The translations under genes and the position numbers were made by a program. A stretch of DNA of 64,000 nt, taken from assembly GCA_934271365.1 (NCBI GenBank), contig CAKQRI010000004.1, positions 1-64,000 of the forward strand, in the 5' to 3' direction. This DNA is from an uncultured Spirochaetales bacterium. GTDB lineage: Bacteria; Spirochaetota; Spirochaetia; Sphaerochaetales; Sphaerochaetaceae. Of this stretch, positions 43,887-52,442 are shown one piece after another (the stretch's first letter is position 1; every line of letters starts with the position of its first letter). Under the pieces are notes generated by a model. It had not been told where the DNA came from. It worked only from the letters and a program-made list of their open reading frames with translations, and searched no databases.

Positions 43887-44908
43887 TGGAGAATTTCAAA
43901 GCACTTGAATTTACTGACGGAGCACTGAAGCTGATTGATCAGCGTGTTCTTCCTGGAAAGCTCACTTATTACTATGCAAAGACAAGTGAGGATGTTGCAT
44001 ATGCAATCAAGGATATGATTGTAAGAGGAGCACCTGCTATCGGCGGCGCTGCAGGATATGGTGTATATCTTGCATCCATTGAAGCAGGAAAAGATGATGC
44101 TCTATTCGAAAAGAAGTGTTCAGCAATCAGATTTGCAAGGCCTACGGCTGTGAATCTGATGTGGGCAGTGGATAGAATGAAGGCAAAGGCTGCTCTTTCA
44201 GGAAGAGACAATGAAGTACTTAGAGCTGAGGCCGACAGCATTGTCAGAGAAGACATCGAGATGAACCTTAAAATAGGTGAAATCGGTCTCAGTGTCATAA
44301 AGCCAGGAGCTAGAATCCTCACCCACTGCAATGCTGGCGCACTAGCAACATGCGGCTGGGGAACAGCTCTCGGAGTGATAAAGACAGCACACTACAGCGG
44401 TAAGAACATATTCGTATATGCAGATGAAACACGTCCAAGATTCCAGGGAGCACGGCTGACATCATGGGAACTAATGGAAGCAGGTATTCCTTCTAAACTC
44501 ATTCCTGACAGCGCGGCAGCAACACTCATCAGAGATGGAAAAGTTGATCTTGTTGTGCTTGGTGCTGATAGGATCACATCAGAAGGCGATGTTGCAAATA
44601 AGCTTGGTACATTCTCACTTTCCGTTATCTGCAAGGCATATGGAGTTCCATTCTACTCTGTAGCACCTACTACGACAATTGATTTCAACATGAAGGAAGG
44701 AAAGGACATTCCTATTGAAGAGAGGGATCCAGATGAAGTCAGAAGGCCAGGTGGAGTGCTGATTGCACCAGAGAAGATGGATGTATATAATCCTAGCTTC
44801 GATGTTACACCACATCAGAACATTACAGGAATAATCACAGAGAAAGGAATCATCAGAGAGCCTTTTGATATGAATATCGAAAGAATTAGAAAGGGCGAGA
44901 CATTATAG
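43883..44908 (+). CDS. mtnA: Methylthioribose-1-phosphate isomerase
   Basis: A 341-residue enzyme of the eIF2B-like family isomerising methylthioribose-1-phosphate to the ribulose form. Conserved: VRGAPAIGGAAGYG, the catalytic cysteine in NAGALATCGWGTALG and the aspartate in GADRITSEGDVANKLGT. The start (ATG 43883 or 43886) overlaps the cupin stop. Its substrate can come from methylthioinosine cleaved by a purine nucleoside phosphorylase. No mtnB, mtnC, mtnD, class II aldolase or RuBisCO-like gene is in the window, so the fate of the product is open. Confidence 0.92.
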   Translation: MMENFKALEFTDGALKLIDQRVLPGKLTYYYAKTSEDVAYAIKDMIVRGAPAIGGAAGYGVYLASIEAGKDDALFEKKCSAIRFARPTAVNLMWAVDRMKAKAALSGRDNEVLRAEADSIVREDIEMNLKIGEIGLSVIKPGARILTHCNAGALATCGWGTALGVIKTAHYSGKNIFVYADETRPRFQGARLTSWELMEAGIPSKLIPDSAAATLIRDGKVDLVVLGADRITSEGDVANKLGTFSLSVICKAYGVPFYSVAPTTTIDFNMKEGKDIPIEERDPDEVRRPGGVLIAPEKMDVYNPSFDVTPHQNITGIITEKGIIREPFDMNIERIRKGETL

Positions 44909-44911
44909 ATC

Positions 44912-44937
44912 AAGCGCCTCGGAAGAGGTGCTTTTTC
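44912..44937 (+). terminator. Terminator of the deaminase-cupin-mtnA operon
   Basis: A nine-base-pair stem (44912-44920 with 44925-44933, one G-U) with a GGAA loop is followed by UUUU, four bases after the mtnA stop. Confidence 0.88.
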
Positions 44938-44943
44938 TATTAA

Positions 44944-45933
44944 TCAGTACGTTGCGAATATCCTCAGCAGCTCATCATGATCAGTGGTCTTTGTAAGTGC
45001 AAGCTGCAGCAGTATCTTAGCCTTCTGCGGCTGAAGATTATTTGCAGCAACGCTGTTCTCTGACAATACGCTATTCTGTGTTATAACACCATCATTCACT
45101 CTGGAGCTTATCACAACAGGAATAGTAAGCCCATCAATGACATTCTTGAAGCGTTCACTGTATTCTCCCGCTCCAGCACCTGCTATAACAATCCCATCAG
45201 ATATTGTCGCAGCATATGAAAGCAGATCAGGATCAGAATCCACAGCAAAATAGATTATTGAAACTTTAGGAAGAGACTGGAGTGAGGATGCATCAAATTC
45301 AGTATAGAGAGTATGACGCTTAAGCGACTTTCCATAAAAGAACACCTCATCATCTCTTATTATGCCGATTGAACCGCTTTCTCCGCCAGAGATTGCCTTA
45401 ACTGAATAAGTGCTTGTCTTTGTCATGGAACGGGATGCAAAGATCTGATCTGAGAATACAACAAGGACTCCTTTCCCTGAAGCATCAGGAGATGAGGCAA
45501 CAAGAACGGACTCATAGATATTGAGATAGCTGTCTGCGCTTATTGCAGTAGCTGGCCTCATTGAACCTGTGAGAACAACAGGCTTATCCGTCTTTACTGT
45601 CAGATTGAGGAAATAAGCTGTCTCCTCCATTGTATCAGTTCCATGAAGAATGACGAATCCTCCAATCTTCGGATTAATTGCAAGCTCATTGATTATACGC
45701 GAGAGCTCAAGCCATATAGCAGCTGTTATATCATCAGAATTGATATTGCATATCTGGATGGCTGAGATAGGTGCCAGAGTCTCTAAATCCGGCACCTTAT
45801 CCAGAATATCAGAAGCAGAGAGCTGGCCTGAAGTATAGCAGGTGCTCTTCCCTTCCTTTCCGATTCCAGCAACAGTGCCACCTGTTGCCAGAACCACAAT
45901 AGTTCCCCTCTTCTCTATATTCAGCTTTATCAT
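44944..45933 (-). CDS. L-asparaginase
   Basis: A 329-residue asparaginase of the bacterial type I/II family hydrolysing asparagine to aspartate and ammonia. The N-terminal nucleophile motif LATGGTVAG and the second catalytic block HGTDTMEETAYFL are intact, as is VVLTGSMRP. There is no signal peptide, so it should be cytoplasmic. The start overlaps tyrS by four bases and it is the last gene of gltX-glyS-tyrS. An archaeal GatD role is unlikely because the extra N-terminal domain is missing. Why an asparaginase is coupled to synthetases is unclear; it may balance Asn and Asp for translation. Confidence 0.9.
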   Translation of the reverse strand: MIKLNIEKRGTIVVLATGGTVAGIGKEGKSTCYTSGQLSASDILDKVPDLETLAPISAIQICNINSDDITAAIWLELSRIINELAINPKIGGFVILHGTDTMEETAYFLNLTVKTDKPVVLTGSMRPATAISADSYLNIYESVLVASSPDASGKGVLVVFSDQIFASRSMTKTSTYSVKAISGGESGSIGIIRDDEVFFYGKSLKRHTLYTEFDASSLQSLPKVSIIYFAVDSDPDLLSYAATISDGIVIAGAGAGEYSERFKNVIDGLTIPVVISSRVNDGVITQNSVLSENSVAANNLQPQKAKILLQLALTKTTDHDELLRIFATY

Positions 45934-47180
45934 TTCACAATGATTCTGAAATAGCGCTTCTTTCCAGCTTTGAGGAGGAATTCAGAATTCTCATCAGCAT
46001 CAGATAATGTAAGCACTGTCTTCGGATCTGTTATCTTACGCCCATTGACCTCTGCGCCTCCCTGAGTGACAAGACGCCTAGACTCTCCGTTTGTTGCACA
46101 GAGTCCAGACTTTGTATAAAGATCAAGAATTCCAATCCCATTCTCGACCTCTGTCTTTGGAATCTCGAGTGAAGGCATTCCTTCCTTATTCGCAGGTGCA
46201 CCTGTAGCAAAGAGAGCCTTTGCGGCATCTCTTGCCTTAACAGCTTCCTCTTCTCCATGGATGATCTTAGTCTGCTCAAAAGCAAGTCTTTCCTTTGCCT
46301 CGTTGATGTTCCTTGCTGGATCTTCGTATTCTGCAATCTCATCAAGATCCATGAAAGTGAAGATCTTCATGAACTTAGTGACATCTGCATCATTAACATT
46401 TCTCCAGTACTGATAGAAATCATAAGGAGAATACATCTCAGGATCCAAGAACACAGCGCCCTTCTCACTCTTACCCATCTTCTTTCCATCACTTCTCATG
46501 ATGAGATTGAAAGTCAGGCCGAAGCACTGCGGTCCATTCATCCTGTTGATCAGGTCTATTCCTGCAACAATATTGCCCCACTGATCAGCACCTCCAATCT
46601 GAAGACGGACACCTGAACGCTGATTCAGCTGCAGGAAGTCATATGACTGCAGAAGCTGATAGTTGAATTCTATGAATGAAAGACCTCTCTCAAGGCGCTG
46701 CTTAGTCCCTTCAAATGTCAGCATCCTATTGACAGAGAAATACACACCTATATCACGGAGAAAGTCTATATAATTAAGGCCAACAAGCCAGTCAGCATTA
46801 TTCATTACAGTTGCCTTGCCATAGCCTTCCTTAGCATCATCCCCGAAATCCACAATCTTACCAAGCTGCTTCGTAATCGCCTTCACGTTTGATGCTATCT
46901 GATCCTTTGTGAGAATCTTGCGCATCTCAGTCTTTCCTGAAGGATCTCCAATCAGTCCTGTACCTCCGCCAACAAGCGCAACAGGATTGTTGCCACAGGC
47001 CTGAAGATGGTGCATTGCAAAGAATGGAACAATGTGTCCGATATGAAGAGAAGGCCCAGTTGGGTCTACTCCACAGTAGAACGAAACCGGCTCCTTATCC
47101 ATTAAATCTGAAAGCTGATCGATATCTGTGCAGGCATTGATGTAGCCTCTGTCCTGTAGAATCTTTAAGCCCTTATTCAC
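45930..47180 (-). CDS. tyrS: Tyrosyl-tRNA synthetase
   Basis: A 416-residue class I synthetase. GVDPTGPSLHIGH carries the HIGH motif, KMGKSEKGA the KMSKS loop, and QIGGADQWGN the tyrosine pocket. A C-terminal S4 RNA-binding domain (SRRLVTQGGAEVNG) binds the tRNA. It starts two bases after the glyS stop and overlaps the asparaginase by four bases. All motifs are normal. Confidence 0.96.
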   Translation of the reverse strand: MNKGLKILQDRGYINACTDIDQLSDLMDKEPVSFYCGVDPTGPSLHIGHIVPFFAMHHLQACGNNPVALVGGGTGLIGDPSGKTEMRKILTKDQIASNVKAITKQLGKIVDFGDDAKEGYGKATVMNNADWLVGLNYIDFLRDIGVYFSVNRMLTFEGTKQRLERGLSFIEFNYQLLQSYDFLQLNQRSGVRLQIGGADQWGNIVAGIDLINRMNGPQCFGLTFNLIMRSDGKKMGKSEKGAVFLDPEMYSPYDFYQYWRNVNDADVTKFMKIFTFMDLDEIAEYEDPARNINEAKERLAFEQTKIIHGEEEAVKARDAAKALFATGAPANKEGMPSLEIPKTEVENGIGILDLYTKSGLCATNGESRRLVTQGGAEVNGRKITDPKTVLTLSDADENSEFLLKAGKKRYFRIIVK

Positions 47181-47182
47181 TG

Positions 47183-48508
47183 TTATACCCTCTTGTAATC
47201 CTTATTAGCCTGATGAATGAATGGAACAATCTGATCAACAGAAATCCTTTCCTGCTTCATTGAGTCTCTGAATCTTACTGTAACTGTCTGATCTTCAAGT
47301 GTCTGGTAATCAACTGTGATGCAATAAGGAGTTCCAATCTCATCCATTCTTCTATAACGGCGGCCAACAGCACCGCTCTGATCAAAGAATGTAGTGAAGT
47401 CAGAGCGAAGGCTATGCTCAAGCTTAGATGCATACTCACCAAGACCATCCTTCTTAACAAGAGGAAGAACAGCAACCTTAACAGGAGCAAGAAGAGGATG
47501 GAAATGCATAACAGTTCTTGTATCACCTTCTGGGGTAGCTTCCTCGTCATAAGCATCAGTGAGAGCCATAAGGACGTTTCTTGTGAGTCCTGCAGAAGTC
47601 TCAACAACATATGGGATATAGCGCTCATTGGTCTCTGGATCAAGATATGTCATATCCTTACCGCTGAACTTCTGATGCTGTGTAAGATCATAGTCTGTCC
47701 TTGAGTGTACCCCCTCAAGCTCCTGCCAGCCCATTGGGAATAAGAACTGGATATCATAAGCATCTTTTGCGTAGAACGCAAGCTCATCTGGTCCATGCTG
47801 ATGCCATCTCAAGTGCTCCGGATGGATTCCCATCTTCTTATAGAATTCCATTCTCTGCTCTCTCCAGTACGGGAACCAATATTCATCTGTACCAGGCTTA
47901 CAGAAGAACTGCATCTCCATCTGCTCAAATTCACATGATCTGAAAATGAAGTTCTTTGTTGTGATCTCATTTCTGAAAGACTTTCCGACCTGTGCAATTC
48001 CGAAAGGAATCTTTACACGTGAAGACTGAAGGACATTCTTGAAATCCACATAGATTCCCTGAGCTGTCTCTGGGCGGAGATAAACGACAGAAGCAGCATC
48101 TGCATTAGCTCCGATATGGGTCTTGAACATCAGATTGAAGTTCCTAGGCTCAGTGAAGCTATCCTTATTGCCACATACAGGGCAAGGCTTTGTAAGATCA
48201 ATCTGATCTGCACGGAAACGTGACTTGCAGCACTTACAGTCAACCATTGGATCTGTAAAGTTTGATACATGGCCTGATGCTTCCCATACACGTGGATGCA
48301 TCAGAATAGATGCATCTAGACCAACAATGTTATCATGCATCTGTGTCATTTCCTTCCACCAGAAATCACGGATGTTATTCTTGAGCTCTACACCCATAGG
48401 ACCATAATCATATGCACCATTAAGACCGCCATAGATCTCACTTGACTGGAAAATAAAACCTCTTCTTCTGCAGAGAGATACTATCTTATCCATTGTTACT
48501 TCTGCCAT
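47183..48508 (-). CDS. glyS: Glycyl-tRNA synthetase (single-chain, dimeric type)
   Basis: A 441-residue class II synthetase of the alpha2 type found in eukaryotes, archaea and many bacteria, not the alpha2beta2 type. Shown by RGFIFQSSEIYGGLNGAYDYG, the motif 2 region FRNEITTKNF, EFEQMEMQFF and motif 3 GLTRNVLMAL. Two CxxC pairs (CKCCKS and CPVCG, about residues 90-120) form an inserted zinc-like knuckle. It lies two bases after gltX. Motifs intact. Confidence 0.95.
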   Translation of the reverse strand: MAEVTMDKIVSLCRRRGFIFQSSEIYGGLNGAYDYGPMGVELKNNIRDFWWKEMTQMHDNIVGLDASILMHPRVWEASGHVSNFTDPMVDCKCCKSRFRADQIDLTKPCPVCGNKDSFTEPRNFNLMFKTHIGANADAASVVYLRPETAQGIYVDFKNVLQSSRVKIPFGIAQVGKSFRNEITTKNFIFRSCEFEQMEMQFFCKPGTDEYWFPYWREQRMEFYKKMGIHPEHLRWHQHGPDELAFYAKDAYDIQFLFPMGWQELEGVHSRTDYDLTQHQKFSGKDMTYLDPETNERYIPYVVETSAGLTRNVLMALTDAYDEEATPEGDTRTVMHFHPLLAPVKVAVLPLVKKDGLGEYASKLEHSLRSDFTTFFDQSGAVGRRYRRMDEIGTPYCITVDYQTLEDQTVTVRFRDSMKQERISVDQIVPFIHQANKDYKRV

Positions 48509-48510
48509 TT

Positions 48511-49989
48511 TTATTTCTCCTCCAATAATTTTGTAGCTCTCTCTAGGCGAGCTTTTGTTACATCTAAACCTAGCAATCTGATTGAATCGAATAATGGGAG
48601 CGATACTGTTGAATTCGTAATCGCAACTCTTATTGGCTGGAATACTCCATTGACCTTTATCTCAAGCTTCTGCGATAGGGCAACAAGACGCTCTTCTATA
48701 GCGCTTTCCTCTTCTCCTCTCTCAAGTCCAGAGATAAGAATCTCAGATCCTTCCTTTAATGCAGTTCTAGTCTTATCAAGATCGCTACCTTTAGCAACAT
48801 ACAATGCAGGATCCTCTACCATCTGATCTCTGAAGATAAAAGCAGTAAGAGGCACAACATCTGATAGGATCTTCATGCGCTCCTTTACAGGAGGAACTAT
48901 TCTTGCAATAAGAGCCTTCTCATCTTCTGTTGGAGGAGTGCTGACATAGCCTTCCTTTTCAAGATACGGAGTGATCAGAGAAGCAAGCTTATCATCTGAT
49001 GTGCTTCTGATATACTGCCCATTGAACCAGTCAAGCTTCTTATAATCAAATACTCCAGGTGCTTTATGGATTCCTTCCATATTGAAGCACTTCTCAAGCT
49101 CCTCTTTAGTAAAGAATTCTGTTGAGCCATCCAAAGACCAGCCAACAAGCGTAACATAGTTGATTATTGCCTCAGGAAGATATCCTTTTGCCCGGAAATC
49201 CCTAACAGCTGTTGAGCCATGTCTCTTACTGAGCTTCTGACCATCCTTTCCCATAACCATAGGAAGGTGGCAGTAAACTGGTGGCTCCCATCCGAATGCC
49301 TGATAAAGAAGTATATGCAGAGGACCTGAAGGAATCCACTCCTGGGCTCTCATGATATGAGTTATTCCCATCAGATGATCATCAATTACATTTGCAAGGT
49401 GATAAGTCGGGAATCCATCGCTCTTCAAAAGGATCGGATCAGGAGAAACATCCTTATTCTTCCTAGTAATATCCCCCATGAGAACATCATGGAATGTTGT
49501 CTTTCCCTCTCTTGGAACACGTAGCCTGATAACAGGCTTTATCCCCTGGCGCTCATATTCTGCCCGCTCTTCATCAGTGAGATTCGCACAGTGTCTATCA
49601 TACCCCTGATATTCACTTTTCGATGCAATCTGTTCCTGTCTTACCTTCTCTAGACGCTCTGATGAGCAATAGCAGTAATAGGCTTTTCCATCTCTTACAA
49701 GCTGCTCTGCATATTTCTTATATAACTCAAAACGCTCTGACTGTATATAAGGACCATAAGGACCACCTACAACAGGTCCCTCATCCCATTTGATTCCAAG
49801 CCAGTCTAGAGTATCATAAAGATCCTGAAGAGACTCATCTGTATAGCGCTCTCTATCTGTATCCTCTACACGGAGAATGAACTTCCCTCCATGAGACTTT
49901 GCAAAGAAATAGTTGAATAATGCGGTGCGTATTCCACCTATGTGCTGAAGCCCAGTTGGAGACGGGGCATAGCGAACACGAACTTCCAT
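48511..49989 (-). CDS. gltX: Glutamyl-tRNA synthetase
   Basis: A 492-residue class I synthetase with RYAPSPTGLQHIGG (HIGH variant), RVEDTDRER and the KMSKS loop KLSKRHGS. AAGGAG precedes ATG 49989, and a TTGTTT-N17-TAAACT promoter lies just upstream. It heads gltX-glyS-tyrS-asparaginase. No glutaminyl-tRNA synthetase is in the window; if the genome lacks one, GltX would also charge the tRNA-Gln here, followed by GatCAB amidation. That point is inference. Confidence 0.95.
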   Translation of the reverse strand: MEVRVRYAPSPTGLQHIGGIRTALFNYFFAKSHGGKFILRVEDTDRERYTDESLQDLYDTLDWLGIKWDEGPVVGGPYGPYIQSERFELYKKYAEQLVRDGKAYYCYCSSERLEKVRQEQIASKSEYQGYDRHCANLTDEERAEYERQGIKPVIRLRVPREGKTTFHDVLMGDITRKNKDVSPDPILLKSDGFPTYHLANVIDDHLMGITHIMRAQEWIPSGPLHILLYQAFGWEPPVYCHLPMVMGKDGQKLSKRHGSTAVRDFRAKGYLPEAIINYVTLVGWSLDGSTEFFTKEELEKCFNMEGIHKAPGVFDYKKLDWFNGQYIRSTSDDKLASLITPYLEKEGYVSTPPTEDEKALIARIVPPVKERMKILSDVVPLTAFIFRDQMVEDPALYVAKGSDLDKTRTALKEGSEILISGLERGEEESAIEERLVALSQKLEIKVNGVFQPIRVAITNSTVSLPLFDSIRLLGLDVTKARLERATKLLEEK

Positions 49990-50015
49990 TTGATAAACTC
50001 CTTGAATGTAGTAAC

Positions 50016-50044
50016 AGTTTATTCATTTAATAGAAAAGAAACAA
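50016..50044 (-). promoter_or_regulatory. Promoter of gltX-glyS-tyrS-asparaginase
   Basis: On the minus strand TTGTTT (50044-50039) and TAAACT (50021-50016) are 17 bases apart. Transcription would start near 50009, 20 bases before the gltX ATG, leaving room for the AAGGAG site. Confidence 0.6.
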
Positions 50045-50061
50045 CACAAAGATTCCCTCTT

Positions 50062-50916
50062 CTATGGAATGAATGAGAGGACCTCTTTTACAGCTTCATC
50101 CTCTGCCTTCTGGTCTTTATCATAGAAAACATAATGAGAAGCACCCTTTATCTCTTTTATCTCTAATGATGCCTTAATATTATCCTTGATGAATTTGTAA
50201 TAATCAGGGTTTGGCAGAATCGCATCATTTTCCAGAACGAGGATTTTTGTTGGAATCTTTATATTCTTGAGGCTATCAGCTGCTTTTCTCATCAGCATAT
50301 GAAGCTCAAGTATCTGGCGGACATAGACCCATGACCAGTATTCCCTGCCAAGATACAGATCATCCTTAGGTGCTCCTTCATAATGCATATGGTATTCTGG
50401 ATTTGTTTTCCATGCATGCGGGAATCTTTTCAGAAACACAGAGATGGCCATTGCAAGCTTTGGAGATATAGGAAGCTTCTCCCCAGCATATACTGCTGGT
50501 GCAGCAACAGCGACCTTCTTGATTCCCTCAACTTCAGCAGCTGTAATCAAAGCAATTCCGCCACCCATTGAGTGTCCGACAAGATATACATTCTTATATG
50601 TTCTTACAAGATCCTCAGCAGCGGTCTCTGCAACGCTTATCCAGTCTTCTTTTCTGGATTTCTCAAAGTCTCTGCCACTCGTTGCATGGCCCGGAAGACG
50701 TGGTACAAACACATCGCATCCTGAATTATAAAGGTCAACTGCAGGACGCACTATCTCTCCGGGATATCCTGTATATCCATGAATGCACAGCACCGCATTA
50801 TCGCTTTTCTCTACGTGCTTTAATGAAAAAGAGCGCCCTGCATCGCAAGGCGCAACCTTATCCTGATAGACTCCATCATACCAGTAAGATGGAACACTAT
50901 ACTCTCCTGTAATCAC
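50062..50916 (-). CDS. Alpha/beta serine hydrolase (esterase / monoacylglycerol-lipase-like)
   Basis: A 284-residue cytoplasmic alpha/beta hydrolase. CIHGYTGYPGE is the oxyanion loop, GHSMGG the nucleophile elbow (serine at about 118), the acid is in LENDAILPNP and the histidine in KGASHYVFYD, giving a complete triad. The small lid and PRLPGHATSG segment resemble carboxylesterase Est30 and bacterial monoacylglycerol lipases. No signal peptide. It overlaps the LuxR-type gene upstream by four bases (ATGA) and is the last gene of the RloA-like/RloB-like/LuxR cassette. A lipid or signal ester substrate is plausible but unproven. Confidence 0.85.
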   Translation of the reverse strand: MITGEYSVPSYWYDGVYQDKVAPCDAGRSFSLKHVEKSDNAVLCIHGYTGYPGEIVRPAVDLYNSGCDVFVPRLPGHATSGRDFEKSRKEDWISVAETAAEDLVRTYKNVYLVGHSMGGGIALITAAEVEGIKKVAVAAPAVYAGEKLPISPKLAMAISVFLKRFPHAWKTNPEYHMHYEGAPKDDLYLGREYWSWVYVRQILELHMLMRKAADSLKNIKIPTKILVLENDAILPNPDYYKFIKDNIKASLEIKEIKGASHYVFYDKDQKAEDEAVKEVLSFIP

Positions 50917-51806
50917 CAGGAAGCCTCCTCAAGAAGATTCAGAAGATCAATACGGCTTCTGACTTCTGTTTTTGAGAATATATTAGCAATATGATTATTC
51001 ACAGTGTTAACTGAGATACAGAGTTTATCAGCAATCTCCTTATTGGTATAGCCCTGCTTAATAAGCTTAATCACATCAAGCTCTCTCTCGGTAATCTTAT
51101 AATCAGCAACCCTTTCAAGAGTCAGTTCCCCTTTCTCCTTCTTCTCTTCTCTCTCATTCTCATGAGCCAACACAATGAAGAGGAACACCAAAGAGTAAAT
51201 AAAATAAGCTATTGCATATATCGGGATTGCAATAGATGAAAATGATGAGAAGAGAATCATCAGGATGAAAACAGGAACCATAGAGAGAGATATAATCATG
51301 AATGTCCTGCATGCAATCTTCACTCTATGGTTCGAGATTCTATGCCTATAGAAAAAGAAAAGGCAAACTCCATAGGCAATCACACTTGCACCAAGGCAAG
51401 ACTGGGCAATCTGCATTGCTGGATAACGGAATATCTGATAAAGAACAGATACAGCAAGATAGCATGCACCTTCTGAAAATGATGCAATTCTTGCCCAGCG
51501 CGCCATTGGCTTTGCAATCATCCAGTTCATATAATAATAGCAGAAGACAAGAAGGAATGATGTATCTGCAATATAGAAGACCTCCCAAACTAAATGCAGA
51601 ACTGTCTTAAGCATTCCCCCATACATCAAGCTGCTGAACTGGTCTAAGGTGAAGAGCATAGTCATTCCCAGAAGGCTGGATGACAGGACTATTGACCATC
51701 CAGTCTCCTTCATATGCTCTTTCATATGCCACACTATTGTAAGTGCAAAATCCATAGAAACTAAGGCTAAAGCAAATAATGATAATAGCAGTGGCAATGA
51801 ATCCAT
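50913..51806 (-). CDS. Membrane-bound LuxR-family regulator (seven helices + HTH)
   Basis: A 297-residue protein with about seven hydrophobic segments over residues 4-215 followed by a charged linker (EREEKKEKGELT) and a C-terminal LuxR/GerE helix-turn-helix (TERELDVIKLIKQGYTNKEI and SVNTVNNHI). It is thus a one-component regulator that senses in the membrane and binds DNA from there. There is no receiver or ligand domain other than the helical bundle. The ribosome-binding site AGGAG lies at the end of the RloB-like gene, three bases separate the genes, and the hydrolase gene overlaps its stop. It may regulate this cassette. Its signal is unknown, possibly a lipid. Confidence 0.85.
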   Translation of the reverse strand: MDSLPLLLSLFALALVSMDFALTIVWHMKEHMKETGWSIVLSSSLLGMTMLFTLDQFSSLMYGGMLKTVLHLVWEVFYIADTSFLLVFCYYYMNWMIAKPMARWARIASFSEGACYLAVSVLYQIFRYPAMQIAQSCLGASVIAYGVCLFFFYRHRISNHRVKIACRTFMIISLSMVPVFILMILFSSFSSIAIPIYAIAYFIYSLVFLFIVLAHENEREEKKEKGELTLERVADYKITERELDVIKLIKQGYTNKEIADKLCISVNTVNNHIANIFSKTEVRSRIDLLNLLEEASW

Positions 51807-51809
51807 TAA

Positions 51810-52442
51810 CTATCTCCTGTTCTTCTGGTTATGAGACATATCTGCTTTTCCGCAGATGCTCTTAAGATCATCGAAGAATTCAGGCAGTGATGTTGCACCA
51901 TATCCCTTCTCAAAAGAGACAAGCTCATTATAATCACGGGCATTTCTGTCTGCTTCAGCAAGTTTTGGATAAAGATTGAAATTGAGATTCAGCCCCTTTG
52001 TAAGGAAATAGTCAGTTGTCAGTGCATATCCGCTTATAGCCTTACCAACCTCTTCCCTTACAGCATCTGCATCCTCAATATATGCTTTCGGCCTTGAGAT
52101 GAACAATAGGAAATACAGATCAAAAGACGGCTCAAAATAAAGCATCCTAAGCTTTTTCTTTGCTGCATATTCTTCTGCATTCTCAACATCTGAAAGCGAA
52201 GCTGCTACATCGTTCAGGCCAAATACCACCCAGCATGATGTATACTTGCCTCGATTTCTGAGCTTTCCTGCATAATCAATGAGCTTTTCAAGTGAAAGGC
52301 CATCAGGAGCTGCAACAACTGTCAGATTAGAATATCTGCAGTCCTTTCTCATCTGAGAGAAGAAGATTGCCTCAGCCTCTTTAGCACACACAAGAAGCAT
52401 TGTTTCCTTTGCGTCGACTTTATTTCTCTTTCTGACTACCAT
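51810..52442 (-). CDS. RloB-family protein with degenerate active site
   Basis: A 210-residue protein matching the layout of RloB, a TOPRIM-like partner of the RloA ATPase in defence loci (AbiL-like): basic N terminus, a hydrophobic strand MLLVC, a second strand CWVVF and the helix EPSFDLYFLLF. The expected family motifs CEGxxTE, VFDxDD and NPxFELW read CAKEAEA (19-25), VFGLND (73-78) and EPSFDLY (104-110), so the acidic residues that would hold metal are mostly replaced. Its start overlaps the last base of the ATPase gene. Family assignment rests on remembered motifs and context; a nuclease activity is doubtful. The C-terminal 80 residues show no further motif. Confidence 0.7.
   Translation of the reverse strand: MVVRKRNKVDAKETMLLVCAKEAEAIFFSQMRKDCRYSNLTVVAAPDGLSLEKLIDYAGKLRNRGKYTSCWVVFGLNDVAASLSDVENAEEYAAKKKLRMLYFEPSFDLYFLLFISRPKAYIEDADAVREEVGKAISGYALTTDYFLTKGLNLNFNLYPKLAEADRNARDYNELVSFEKGYGATSLPEFFDDLKSICGKADMSHNQKNRR

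Noticed and set aside
44944..45933. Asparaginase as the GatD subunit of an archaeal-type amidotransferase
   Set aside because: It lacks the extra N-terminal domain and length of GatD, and no GatE-like gene is adjacent.
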